This document shows positions 1 to 10,300 of a stretch of DNA of 64,000 bases, piece by piece. A program made the translations under genes and the position numbers. Position 1 is the first letter of the stretch. Every line of letters starts with the position of its first letter. The DNA comes from Novipirellula artificiosorum. GTDB lineage: Bacteria > Planctomycetota > Planctomycetia > Pirellulales > Pirellulaceae. The DNA is taken from contig NZ_SJPV01000001.1 of NCBI RefSeq assembly GCF_007860135.1, positions 482,939 through 546,938 on the forward strand, read 5' to 3'. The notes beneath the pieces were generated by a model. The model did not search any database. It was not told the DNA's origin and worked only from the letters and a program-made list of their open reading frames with translations.

Positions 1-656
1 AACTGCTGGGCCTCGCTGATCAATGGCACCACAAAACTGCCGGGATCGGTGATTCCGACGCCACCCACCTTGATGTCCGACACAAGCTGGAACACTCCAC
101 GTCGATCCGGCACACCGTTGGTTTCGCCATCGCCACGCAAATCGAGGTAAGAAATCTCGAGATCGAAAACTTGCCCTACCGAAACATCGATCACACGAGT
201 CCCGTCGCCGTTGGTCGTGCTCGAGAGGATGTCGCCGTTGGCATCTCCACCGAGCGCTCGAAGTTGCAACTCGATCACGGGGTCGCCGGCGCCTTCGCCG
301 AGACGGTTGAGCTCGTTGATCACCATCAACGCGTCGGACGCGCTCACTTGGCCATCATCGTTCACGTCAACAAAACCGCTGATCTGTTCACCCTGGACCC
401 CAGCACCTGGCTGACTCAGGTAGTTGATCACCATCAACGCATCAAGCGGCGTGACCTGCTGATTCGCATCGACGTCGGTCGGCATCGAGGCATTGTGATA
501 GCTACTGGCCAGAATATCACCAGCGAGCAACTCACGTCGCTCCAACAGCTCACTAATCAGTCGCCGTTTCTGACCGCTTCGGGAAGATTTTTCGATTCGT
601 CGTTTTTCGGCCTGCGGCCATCCAGAGCGACCAAGCAACTGACGCAGATGTCTCAT
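1..656 (-). CDS. Dockerin-containing large secreted protein, 5' part only (runs off the window)
   Basis: Reading the minus strand from the ATG at 656 gives an open frame of about 218 codons that reaches the window edge without a stop. Residues 1-40 are strongly basic and contain ISELLERRELLAGD, a variant of the LExRxLLA motif found near the N-terminus of the other two giant proteins here. Right after it come two calcium-binding dockerin type I repeats, DVDANQQVTPLDALMVINYL and DVNDDGQVSASDALMVINEL, each with the DxNxDGxV..xDALxVIN pattern. The rest looks like the start of an extracellular beta-rich region. By family the protein is secreted and probably very large; its function cannot be told from this fragment. 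A good minus-strand promoter lies about 145 bases upstream (802-829). Confidence 0.85.
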   Translation of the reverse strand, partial: MRHLRQLLGRSGWPQAEKRRIEKSSRSGQKRRLISELLERRELLAGDILASSYHNASMPTDVDANQQVTPLDALMVINYLSQPGAGVQGEQISGFVDVNDDGQVSASDALMVINELNRLGEGAGDPVIELQLRALGGDANGDILSSTTNGDGTRVIDVSVGQVFDLEISYLDLRGDGETNGVPDRRGVFQLVSDIKVGGVGITDPGSFVVPLISEAQQ

Positions 657-801
657 CTGTTTCTCTCAGCAAGATAAAAGTAGAGATTGGGGGGAAGCCT
701 CGGGTCCGAAAACAATCATGACTCTTACAACTGTTTCGGACATTCGTGTTCGATTAGATCGACCTAGGACGACGAGACCGGATTAAGGACGAATTCTGCC
801 C

Positions 802-829
802 ATCTTACCCACACTCGCTGCATTGTCAA
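802..829 (-). promoter_or_regulatory. Sigma70-like promoter for the truncated dockerin gene
   Basis: On the minus strand a perfect -35 box TTGACA (829-824) is followed after 16 bases by TAAGAT (807-802), four of six matches to the -10 consensus. It faces the start at 656 and would leave a leader of about 140 bases. The assignment rests on sequence match only. Confidence 0.5.
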
Positions 830-872
830 CGAAATAGGGTGATTACGCCTTCGCCGTGCGTGCAATCGGCAT

Positions 873-3434
873 TTAGACATCGGTTTGTGCCGAATGGTTC
901 CAAAGTTTCGGTGCAAACCGATCACGGTTTAATGAATTTAGTTCGCCTTCGTTTTCCAGTAGATCGTCGCAATTCAACGAATCGAACTCTATTGTGGTTA
1001 GCCCATTCCCGTTCACAACCGTTTTTCGCAGTAAGTTTCGTGAGAATTCGGGCCGCAAATCCGCTCCAATGGGGGTATCACTCCACTCCGACATCGCTCG
1101 GTCCACAGACATTTGGGGGTTTATTGCGGCAAGCGCACCGACCACGTCGCTTTGCAACGCCCCCGCTGCCTCCCCCTCGTTGGGGAGTGTCAATTCGCTT
1201 TGTGCCACTTCGAAAGCAGCTCCACCGCTTCCAAAATCGGTCAGCGCATTGATCACGATCAATGCGTCCAAAGCGGATACCGAACCATCCGAATTCACGT
1301 CGATGTATTCGCCCGATGCGGGATCACCGCTCAGTTCCCTGGCTCCGCTCGCAGTCAAATCGTTAATCACGACAAGTGCATCGTTGGCAGTCACTTGTCC
1401 ATCATGATTCACATCGCCAGGCAAAGCCTGATTGTGCCACGGATTGGAAACCTCACCCGCGGCAGAGGCAACGATGGCCGGTCCCCCCACGCCCGCTTGA
1501 AGGAGCAGCGTCGGCTGACCGAACTGCAACAGGGGCTCAGGGAGGGTCAACTCGACCCGATAGTCGCCATCAGCCAAATGATCGAATTGCCAGAGTCCAG
1601 ATGCATCGGTCGTTACCCAACTCGGTTGCCCAAAACGAAACTCGGCAATTCCAATCGACGTGCCCGCATGGCCAAAGGCTCGAATCGATGCAATGCGACC
1701 TTGAGGATCGGCGAAACTCAGCGACACGGTCTGGCCCAAAGCGATCGGGCCAGTCGTCGTTCGCCCGATCAACTCACCCGTCGCATCATACGCTTCGAGA
1801 CGCCCATAGCTGGGCTCGGAACCCGCAACCAACGTCAATTCGACTTCACCGGTCGGTTGGTCTGGCGTGGCGACAAAAACGGTTTTCTCGTTCCAATGGG
1901 GCGTCCACTCCAAATACTGAGCGTTATAGGCCTGGAACAGCTTATTGCCGTTGAAGAGCGCCGAGGAACGCACACCCACGGTCGAATCAAGCCCAACACC
2001 ATGGGTCGACAAAATCACATCGGGTGAGTTGGCGCTGCTAATCTTGCCATCGGGAAGTTGGTCCGCGACGATCGACTGAGAGGAGATCGGGGTCCCATCG
2101 CTGTGCTGGATCCGCGCCGTGACACCGCTTAGCAGCGGCTCGTTGGGGCCGCGAACGCCGTCGTCATTATCGTCACGAAATGCGTAACCGAGGAGTCGCC
2201 CGGATGAAACGGCTGGGACAAGATTCGACCCAGTCATCGTGTCGCTGGTCACCGAAGACTGCTGATCGACGACGCGCCACTGAATCTGCGAAAACGGCTC
2301 GGTGATTGCCAATTCGAGCTGAAACTCGGCCTCTGGGCGGTTCGGGGATGACGCAATCGTCCAAGGACCGTCATCCAAACGGTATTGCAGTTCGCCAATC
2401 CGATTGAGCGTGATGTCGCTTTGCGGCCCCTCCGAGTTCTGGTTGCGAAGCGGAACGGCGGACGCCGTACCCGAGAAATGATAGATCAACGTCGCACTGT
2501 CAAAGTACCCCACCGCGTCGAGCGCGAGTGGCACGTCGGCAAGATCAAAAATGCCATCGCTATCGCTATCTTGCCAACCCACCATCGCCAGTGTCGACGC
2601 AGGACTGATGTGGCTCTGATAAGCAATGCTCAACGGGACCCCACTCCGCATGATGCTGTCTTCCTGAACAAAACCCTCCGTGGGATTGTTCGCCGCGTTC
2701 CAGTTTTGAGCATCGTAATAACCGCGCCGATCGGTCCAGGAACCCCCACCGGGGTATTCGTCGCGAGTCCAGAAAATGTGCCCCATTTCGTGCGTGATCG
2801 TCGACGCCGGTCGCGACGAGGGGGTCACCATGAACAAACCACCCGCAAAGGCAAACGCGCCGGAGAAGTAACCGCCCGATGCGAACAATCCGTCGGGATC
2901 ATCTGACGAGTCGATCACAAAAATCGTGAACGCCCAATCGGTCCCCAGCTTGGACCGTTGATCATGATTGAATTGCTGAACCGCCGTCTGAACCGAATCG
3001 CTACCGGGATAGCCCAGCGAATCCATCCACTGAGCAACGGCCAATTCGAAACCCTCGCTATTTCGATCAATCAGCTCATAGGGGGTTTCCACCGGATCAG
3101 CGGCGTAGGTGTCGTCGACAACGAAATCCAGCGTGTGAACCGTATTGAAGGTGTCGAGCGTGTCCGCCCACCAATTGACCCCTTCGTCGACCTTTGCCAA
3201 CATCGCATCGATTTCAGCGGCCGACCAATTCTGAGTTTCCGCATCGCTGCTGCCGTCGGACTCAAAGAAGACGGGGGTCACCGCGACGGAGCCGAGTAGA
3301 AACTCGCCCGTGTCCATTTCCGTCATCCCAATCGGCGCAGCGGCCAACAAATTCCGCTGCTCAAGCGATTCAAGCCGCAGCTTGCGTTTTTCGGCCGAAC
3401 GCCGGCGCGGTTGCGAAGATCGAATTCGAAACAT
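873..3434 (-). CDS. Secreted dockerin protein with a zinc-metallopeptidase-like HExxH site
   Basis: This 853-aa protein starts with a basic segment and LESLEQRNLLAAAP, the planctomycete LExRxLLA N-terminal motif, which suggests export. Residues 215-227 read HEMGHIFWTRDEY. The HExxH plus a following Asp-Glu pair resembles zinc peptidases of the M6/M7 type, where Asp is the third ligand, so this is a plausible active site. Around residues 405-440 FRDDNDDGVRGPNEPLLSGV matches an SdrD-B/Cna-B-like beta-sandwich domain. Two dockerin type I repeats, DVNHDGQVTANDALVVINDL and DVNSDGSVSALDALIVINAL, lie at about residues 670-735, before a tail of about 115 residues. Substrate is unknown; an extracellular or surface protease is an inference. 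It is the second of three dockerin genes on this strand. Confidence 0.85.
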   Translation of the reverse strand: MFRIRSSQPRRRSAEKRKLRLESLEQRNLLAAAPIGMTEMDTGEFLLGSVAVTPVFFESDGSSDAETQNWSAAEIDAMLAKVDEGVNWWADTLDTFNTVHTLDFVVDDTYAADPVETPYELIDRNSEGFELAVAQWMDSLGYPGSDSVQTAVQQFNHDQRSKLGTDWAFTIFVIDSSDDPDGLFASGGYFSGAFAFAGGLFMVTPSSRPASTITHEMGHIFWTRDEYPGGGSWTDRRGYYDAQNWNAANNPTEGFVQEDSIMRSGVPLSIAYQSHISPASTLAMVGWQDSDSDGIFDLADVPLALDAVGYFDSATLIYHFSGTASAVPLRNQNSEGPQSDITLNRIGELQYRLDDGPWTIASSPNRPEAEFQLELAITEPFSQIQWRVVDQQSSVTSDTMTGSNLVPAVSSGRLLGYAFRDDNDDGVRGPNEPLLSGVTARIQHSDGTPISSQSIVADQLPDGKISSANSPDVILSTHGVGLDSTVGVRSSALFNGNKLFQAYNAQYLEWTPHWNEKTVFVATPDQPTGEVELTLVAGSEPSYGRLEAYDATGELIGRTTTGPIALGQTVSLSFADPQGRIASIRAFGHAGTSIGIAEFRFGQPSWVTTDASGLWQFDHLADGDYRVELTLPEPLLQFGQPTLLLQAGVGGPAIVASAAGEVSNPWHNQALPGDVNHDGQVTANDALVVINDLTASGARELSGDPASGEYIDVNSDGSVSALDALIVINALTDFGSGGAAFEVAQSELTLPNEGEAAGALQSDVVGALAAINPQMSVDRAMSEWSDTPIGADLRPEFSRNLLRKTVVNGNGLTTIEFDSLNCDDLLENEGELNSLNRDRFAPKLWNHSAQTDV

Positions 3435-3682
3435 GGACGAAATAGCGAGGCCAACAAGAAGAGGGGATGCGACGACGGATTGCTTCCATTATCGGTGAAA
3501 ATCGTTCTCGTTCACCCCTTAGACGCAAAAAACCGCCTCTCGTTGCAGCGAAATGAACGGAATCTCCGGATTCTATCAGCCGGGGAGATCCCCTTTCCCA
3601 AGTTAGCCAACCTTTTCATTCTGGCTCTTCCACGGAATTGGTGGCTAGCGGTTTGTTATCTTCATGCCGATTCCCAGGTTTA

Positions 3683-4269
3683 TCAAGGCATTTCAGCTGA
3701 CTCGCTAGGCACGAACCCTGAGCAATACTTGCAAACCGGATCACTCTGCGAGGCGTTCAACAAGTCCCTGGTGAAGGAATGATAGTCGTCGTAGCGAAGC
3801 GGTGCTTGGGCCAAGTGAAACACATTCGGTGACTGCCAGGACGAGGCCAGCAACCTGCGAAAACGATCTCGTGTCTGCTGGACTGCAATCGCTTCGACGC
3901 ATTGAAACGCCAACCGACGGTGTAGGGATAATTCAAGATACACCGCGGCCGAGAAGACGAGCGCGCGATAATCGTCTGCATGGCGATCGATCGCCAAAAC
4001 ACCTCGGCGATGCCGCGTGTCAAAATCAAACCAGTCCGGCGACTTCGGAAATGGGTCCACCCGTGCAGAAGCCACTCGTCGCTGATGTCAATCGCGTCTC
4101 GCAAGGGCCGCGGATCCAAGGCAGGCTCGGCTGCATGCCAATGGGGGACAACCGCACAAGCAAATCGCGAGTCGACAAGCGGCCGAAGCATCGCAATGAT
4201 GGTTTCAACGTCATCGAGAAACGGAGCCGCAACATCGTGAAGGATGATCAACAATGGGGAAGTAGCCAT
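3683..4269 (-). pseudogene. Polysaccharide-deacetylase-like (DUF2334-type) gene, interrupted by a frameshift
   Basis: Two overlapping minus-strand frames make one protein. From the ATG at 4269 the first reads MATSPLLIILHDVAAPF with the HDV motif of the polysaccharide deacetylase/DUF2334 group, then LLHGWTHFRSR with the HGxTH motif, up to LTRGIAEVF. There, at the run of four A at 3996-3999 (TTTT on the coding strand), sensible coding moves to the next frame: LAIDRHADDYRA onward to the TGA at 3683-3685. Adding one T would give a continuous protein of about 195 residues, shorter than the usual 230-250. Codon use supports the first frame before the run and the second after it. It may be a true lesion, a sequencing error in the homopolymer, or recoding. 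Expected products are metal-dependent carbohydrate deacetylase-like proteins; function here is doubtful. Confidence 0.6.
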
Positions 4270-4374
4270 TGCCTACCTTATCGACGTTGCCGGTTCCGAT
4301 AAAAAGGGGTCTCTCGATCTCGTTGGCGTCCCTGCCATCCATCGTGGAACGATTTCTTTCATTCCATGTTTACA

Positions 4375-7300
4375 TCAATCCATGTTTGCGAAAATCTTGT
4401 CGAGTACCGACACGGGATCTTCGTCCGATTTTGCTTCAGCGGTATCTTCAGCGATCGTGTCGACGACCGAATCAAGACTCATCACCGCAGCGGAATCAAA
4501 CACACTGACCTTGCTCACCGGATTCGCGGCAAGGGGTGCCACCGACTCGGTCGCGATCACTGCGTTTGACTGCGAGGTTGCTTCGGCAACCAAAAGGTCA
4601 CCGACCGCCGTGGCTCCCGATGCAAACACGCCATTGCCGGCTGGGACATAACTTGTCGCAACTTGTTCGCCCTGCGGCGTGAACGTGTTCCGCATCGAGT
4701 TTAACTCATTGATCACGCTGAGTGCGTCCGCAGCCGTGACCACCCCGTTGCTGTTGGTATCAGGGAACGGTGGCAAATCGGTGGGCAGCGGGAACTGATC
4801 GAGCGGAATCGACGAGACACCGGCTCGGTTCAAGGCATTGATGATTTGCAGGGCATCAATCGGTGTCACTTCGCCACTGTTGTTGACATCATTACGATTC
4901 AGCGGGTTGCGGTAGGGATTGCTCGAGACAAAGATCTCAAAGTCCTCGACTTCACCACTGTCTGCAAACCCACGGGATCCCAACGCACCGTCTTCGCTGA
5001 TCCGGAATCGAGCAAACGTGCTGCCTGGCTTCGCCGTATCGGGGACGGCGATCGACAGGGAATTCCCCGCACCAACGCCCACCAAGGCTCGTCCGCTGCC
5101 AACCGAACCGAATCGTTGCACTTCACTCAGTTCGAATAGCCCATTGGCATTCCAATCGAACCATGCATCCAAGTAGAAGACGCCTGGTGCGGGAATGGCC
5201 ACATTGCTCGTCGCATCGGCTGGCAGGTTAATGTCAACCAAGAACGTCGTCGTGAAACCGGGCCGCAGGGCGTTGCTGACGCGGACGCCATCATCGAGCC
5301 GATCGGCATCGGGAAGCTGTGCATCCGCATCCGGAGTCACGCCACGACCAAGGTACAAGTTTTCGATGACATTGTGCTTCGGTCCGTTGTCTGCATCGAG
5401 CGAAAGGTAGGGCGCCGGTGCGTCACCGTAGTCCGCACCTCCACCGACGAAGATGACCAATTCGGTCGTCCCCTCATCGGTATTGCTTTGCAGCAGGTTA
5501 CCGACATCATCGCGAATGATCGGTTGGACCACCGCACCGCTGCCGGTCACCGTGGCAATGCCGTCAATCACCAATCGATCACCGACGACCGAGATGCTGA
5601 CGCCGTCCAGCCCAAGACTCTCGATCGCATCGGTGTAGAGCTGAGCGACTTCGTCGCGGGTCGCATCAATCGCAATGACCACCGGTACCGTCGCCTGTTG
5701 TCCGGCTGACGCAATTTGCTCGAGTGTCGTATTCGTCAAATCGATCGAGTAGTTTGCATCGCCACCAAGGGTCACGCGACCATCGCCTGCGTTGGCAGGG
5801 TCAAGCCCAAGACCTGCGCCGCCGATCGCTCGCACCAAGGCCTCTGCGACACTGTCCAGCGTGGGTGTCCCGTTGACGGTCACCGGAATCGCATCGGGAT
5901 TATCAAGTCCGCCGCTAAGATTCAATTCGAACGTTCGAGACAAGCTGGCACCACGCCGAATCACGAAGGTCTGACCATCGGTCACCGTATCAGCAACCGC
6001 AGCACCCTCGTTGGGAACTCGAAGGCCAAAGCCAACGGAGGTGCCAATCGAAGGACCCGTGATTTCCGTTGTAATCGTGATATCCGCAGTCGTGGTCGAA
6101 GCCGTCGCGAACGGTGAATCCGCTCGCAGCTCGACGCGATTGTTGACGACCTGTGACGTCAGGTTCAAGCCTGCTGCCACAATCGCGGTGTTGAGCGCTT
6201 CGGCAAGTTGCTGAGTTGAATCGGTCGCCAGCACCGGTACTTGAATACTGGGGAAGACATTCTGGATGCCATCGGTATCGAACTCAAACACGGCCGTTGT
6301 CAAACCGTCGCTGACCGTAACCGCTTCACCATTGGCCGCACCCACCAGCGCCGTCGTCATGGTCAAATCAATGTTCGTCACCGTGACCGAGAACACATCC
6401 GACAACGGCGTTGCCGTTGCGAGCGTGGAATCGCCCAGCAGTTGCACCCGGTTATCTAACGCGATTGCGTTCAAATTCAACCCCGAAGCGTTGATCGAAT
6501 CGGCCAGTGCCGTGGCCAATTGCGGGACGCTGGCTGTCTCGGGCACACTCACCGCGATCGCGTTGGCTCCGCCCACGTTGCCGTCGGTATCGAGTTCAAA
6601 CGTTCTTTCGATCGATCCGTCGAATAGGGTAATCGCCTTGCCATCAATCGCCGCACCGAACAGGTCGGGCGAGACAGTGATGTTGATCCCCGTATCGACT
6701 TCAAGCGTTGTGAACGAACCGTCCAGCCCGATCACGGTGGTCAATTGTCCGTCCGTGTAAGTGTCGCCGGTTGCGATTCGCAGTACGGCATCGGTTGAAT
6801 CGAGCAAGCGAACGACATAGACCGAATCGTCTTGCCAAATACCGGCAAGCGGAGTCAAGCGGATCACATTGTTGGAGGGATCGTAACCGAATGCATAGTC
6901 TTCGCCTTCGACGAGCGTTTGACCATCGCGGGTGACCAGCAATGCATCGCCCGTCACGCTCGCGTCATCGATCCCCACGCCTGGCGTCGGGTCGGCGCCC
7001 GCGATCCCGTCGATCAATTGAATATCGAACGCAGAATAGATATCGCCAAGGACCGTGACCACTTGGCCACCGTCGAGTCCAATATCGGGTGCCCGCGGTG
7101 AAATCAGCACTGCTCGTGGGCCCACCTCATCTGCGCGATCTTCGGCACCACGATCCTTAAAGACGCTCTCGCCGATACCCGGAGGTGTTTCGACAAGTGG
7201 ATCGTCGACTCGCAATTGTCCGTTCACATCCAATCGAGGCGAGATGATTGGACTCGGTGGTAAACCGATCGCAGATCGCACCGTCGATAGTGAGGAGCGA

Positions 7301-10300
7301 TCCTCGAGTGAGTCGATCGAACTATCGATGATCGGCGCTCCGGCACGCGGGGTGAAGACCAATTGCACCGGATCAACGAACAACTCTTGTGCGTCAGCCA
7401 GGACCTGAGGATACAAGCCCGTCGACTCCGCTTGACTGTTCTGAGCGTCCGTGGCATTTCGATAGTAAGTCGTGCCGCCAACCACGGTTTGCAAGCTGGT
7501 GCTGTCCACCGACAATGCGGTTTGGGTGTTGGCCACGACATTGTTGAGTAACGTGGGGGCGGCACCTTGCTGGACGACCAACCCTTTGCTTCCGGGGATG
7601 TAAATGTCAGCTCCGACCGCTGACAAGGCACCGACGGCGTCAATGTCAGCCCCGACAGGACCGCTCGTTGCCGTGCCTTGGCCAAGGTCGGTCAAACGCA
7701 CAAATGCAAATCGATCTTGAGCATTGAAACCAAACGCATCCAAATCAATCGTTGAATCGATTCCTGCAATCACGCCGACGTTGATGAAGTTGGTTCCATC
7801 GCGACTCACCTCAACCGAAACGCCTTCGATCGCACCCGTTTCAAAGACCACCAAATCGGGTCGAGCATCACCGCTGCCGGTTAGGAAGTTATCGGTAAAG
7901 CCAACCGTTAACACGCCACCAGTCCCAAGCGAAACCGTCGTGTCACCATCGACCGGTTCGGCACCGTCGACGGAATCGGGCACGCCGAGCGCACGATCCG
8001 GGTTATCAAAACCGGACGTCACATTGGCACCCACCGTGAAACTGGCAACCGAGTCGGCAAAGGAGATGTCACCTTTGTCAAACAGTTGGTCACCATAAAC
8101 TTCTGGGAACGTGGTCGCAGACCGATTGACGGTGCCCCCCACAATCGTATTGTTCAAAATCCGATCAAATGCAACCGGATCACTCAACGTGCCACCATCG
8201 GCACTCAACCCGGTAATGCGAATGCCTGCACCCGAATTGAAGGCCAGCACATTGCTTTGCACCACAACGCCGGGCAACAAGTTGTCGGTATTCAGTTCCA
8301 CAAGGTTGCGAGGATAGGTCACCACCGAGGGACTCGACGTGACACCCTCAACACCCTGAACGTCTGTTTGGGAAGCACGATTGAGATCGATCCCTGCATC
8401 GGAATTGAACGCAAAGCGGCTATTCTCGATGAGGATAATGCCTTGGTCGCTACTTTGGCGATTGCTATCCCCCCTCAGATCGAAGAAATTGGTTTCCGCA
8501 AACGTTCCATCCTCGCTCGTGATCACCACGTCCCCATAGACGTTGATTTGGCGATCACCGAGCATATTGATCAGATCCGCTTGCGATTGTTGGAAACCCA
8601 GGTTCCCGTTCGCACCTGTTGCGGCAATATCTAAAAGCTGCGTGACATCCGTCGACATCAATGCATTGATGATCGCATTGGCGGCTTCGCGTTCGGTTGC
8701 CGAAGCCGCAACACGAATCGCCACGTCCGATGTCGGAGCATTCAAACCATCGCTAACACCCGAGTCATTGAACAAATCAAACTCGAAAGTCAAATCGGCA
8801 CCAAGACCGGAAACGGTAAACGTTGCACCATCGACGATCGCACTGCCCGCTAGCGCGGTGAGGACGTATCCTTCACTTAATCGATCATTGGTATCGAAGG
8901 TGCGGAATCGCGATGCGGAGGCGCTTTGTACGTATTCACTCGCGTCACGAATTTCCAACTGGTAGGCCCCCGTCACCGTGGGCTGAGTCGGTTGGGAGGG
9001 GGTCGTGAAGTCGCGTGTCCCGTCGGCGATGAAGGTTTCATCCGTAGCAACGGCCCGCGATGCCGTCACGATTTCGCCACGCTCGGCAAAACCGATGATG
9101 AAGTCATCCAAGTAAACACCTTCGAAGGCATTGTCACGTGATCCGGCAAGGTTCCCCTCACCGAACCGATCCCCATAGCGTTCATTCGCATTGACGAACG
9201 GTCCGAAATCGTTGACCGTGAATGCCGCCAGGCTAATCGATGAACCCGATGCCGGCACGATCGAAGTGTCCCCTCCGGTATATCGATCTGCGATGGCTTG
9301 GCTGGTGGCTGCCGCAACCTCAGTTGCCGAAGCGGTGCGACTCACCCGAATCGGGTGTCCCGCCAGTATTTCTTGTCCACTCGTTGGCATCAAGATCGCC
9401 GAGGATGAAGTGATCTCGGCGGCTCCGGGCACTTCAATCATGTTGCCATCGGTCGTGACGTCCAGGCTGAGCAAGAATTGGACCGAGGCGGTGTAGGAAT
9501 CGATTTGCCCGGTCGAAGCCGTCCCATCAATCCGAGGATCGTAGTTGACGTTCCCCAATCCACTAATACCGATGTAGACCACACCGCCATTGGTCAAAGT
9601 CGTTTCGACCGTATCGTTGATGGAATCAACCAACTTAGGCAACTCATCGCCGTTGACGTCAAAGAAACGAATCGCCGCACTCAAACTGGGATTGGTGTCC
9701 AAATCCACATCGACGGAAATCGTCGTCCCAGGTGCAACTTCCGCGCGAAGCAAGTCGACATCGTCAAGGTTGGTCGCGTTGCCAAGAAGATCAACGGTAC
9801 CAAGTCGTCCAGCCCCCACAATCGTCGAGTTACCGCCGACGTAGGGCAACACGGTGGCTTCGAATAACAAGTCGTTTCGTAAATCGCTTACCAACGGATC
9901 ATCGGACGGATCCGAGAAGTAGAATCCACTGACAACGTTAAACTGCGGCAACGGAACTCCAGCAGCCATCGAGAAAGCTTCGGCAACTTCCATTTGCGAC
10001 AACTGAGCAATCGGCTTTCCGAGTGCGGTCAAATCCACCGAGACCTGATCGACACCCACGGGCCGCCCCCCGTCATTCAGAACGTACTCGACGCCCGCAT
10101 AATCGACAACATAAACTTCATTCGGATCGGTATACAACAATGCCAATTCCGCACCCGATGGAACCAAACGGGTCATGTCAATCGTGTCAGCGACTAACGT
10201 TGCAATGGTCGCTGCACTGAGATCCTCAAGCATGGTTCCTGTCGGTTGTGCCGACAACAGATCGACTGAGATCTGCCCCGCAGCAACGGGTCGCGTGCCA

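Noticed and set aside
879..922. Hairpin ATCGGTTTG..CAAACCGAT as a terminator
   Set aside because: The stem is strong but lies within the last codons of the dockerin gene and no T run follows on the minus strand.
4409..4609. Plus-strand open frames across the giant gene (many, up to 339 aa)
   Set aside because: They are antisense shadows caused by biased codon use in the giant minus-strand gene.
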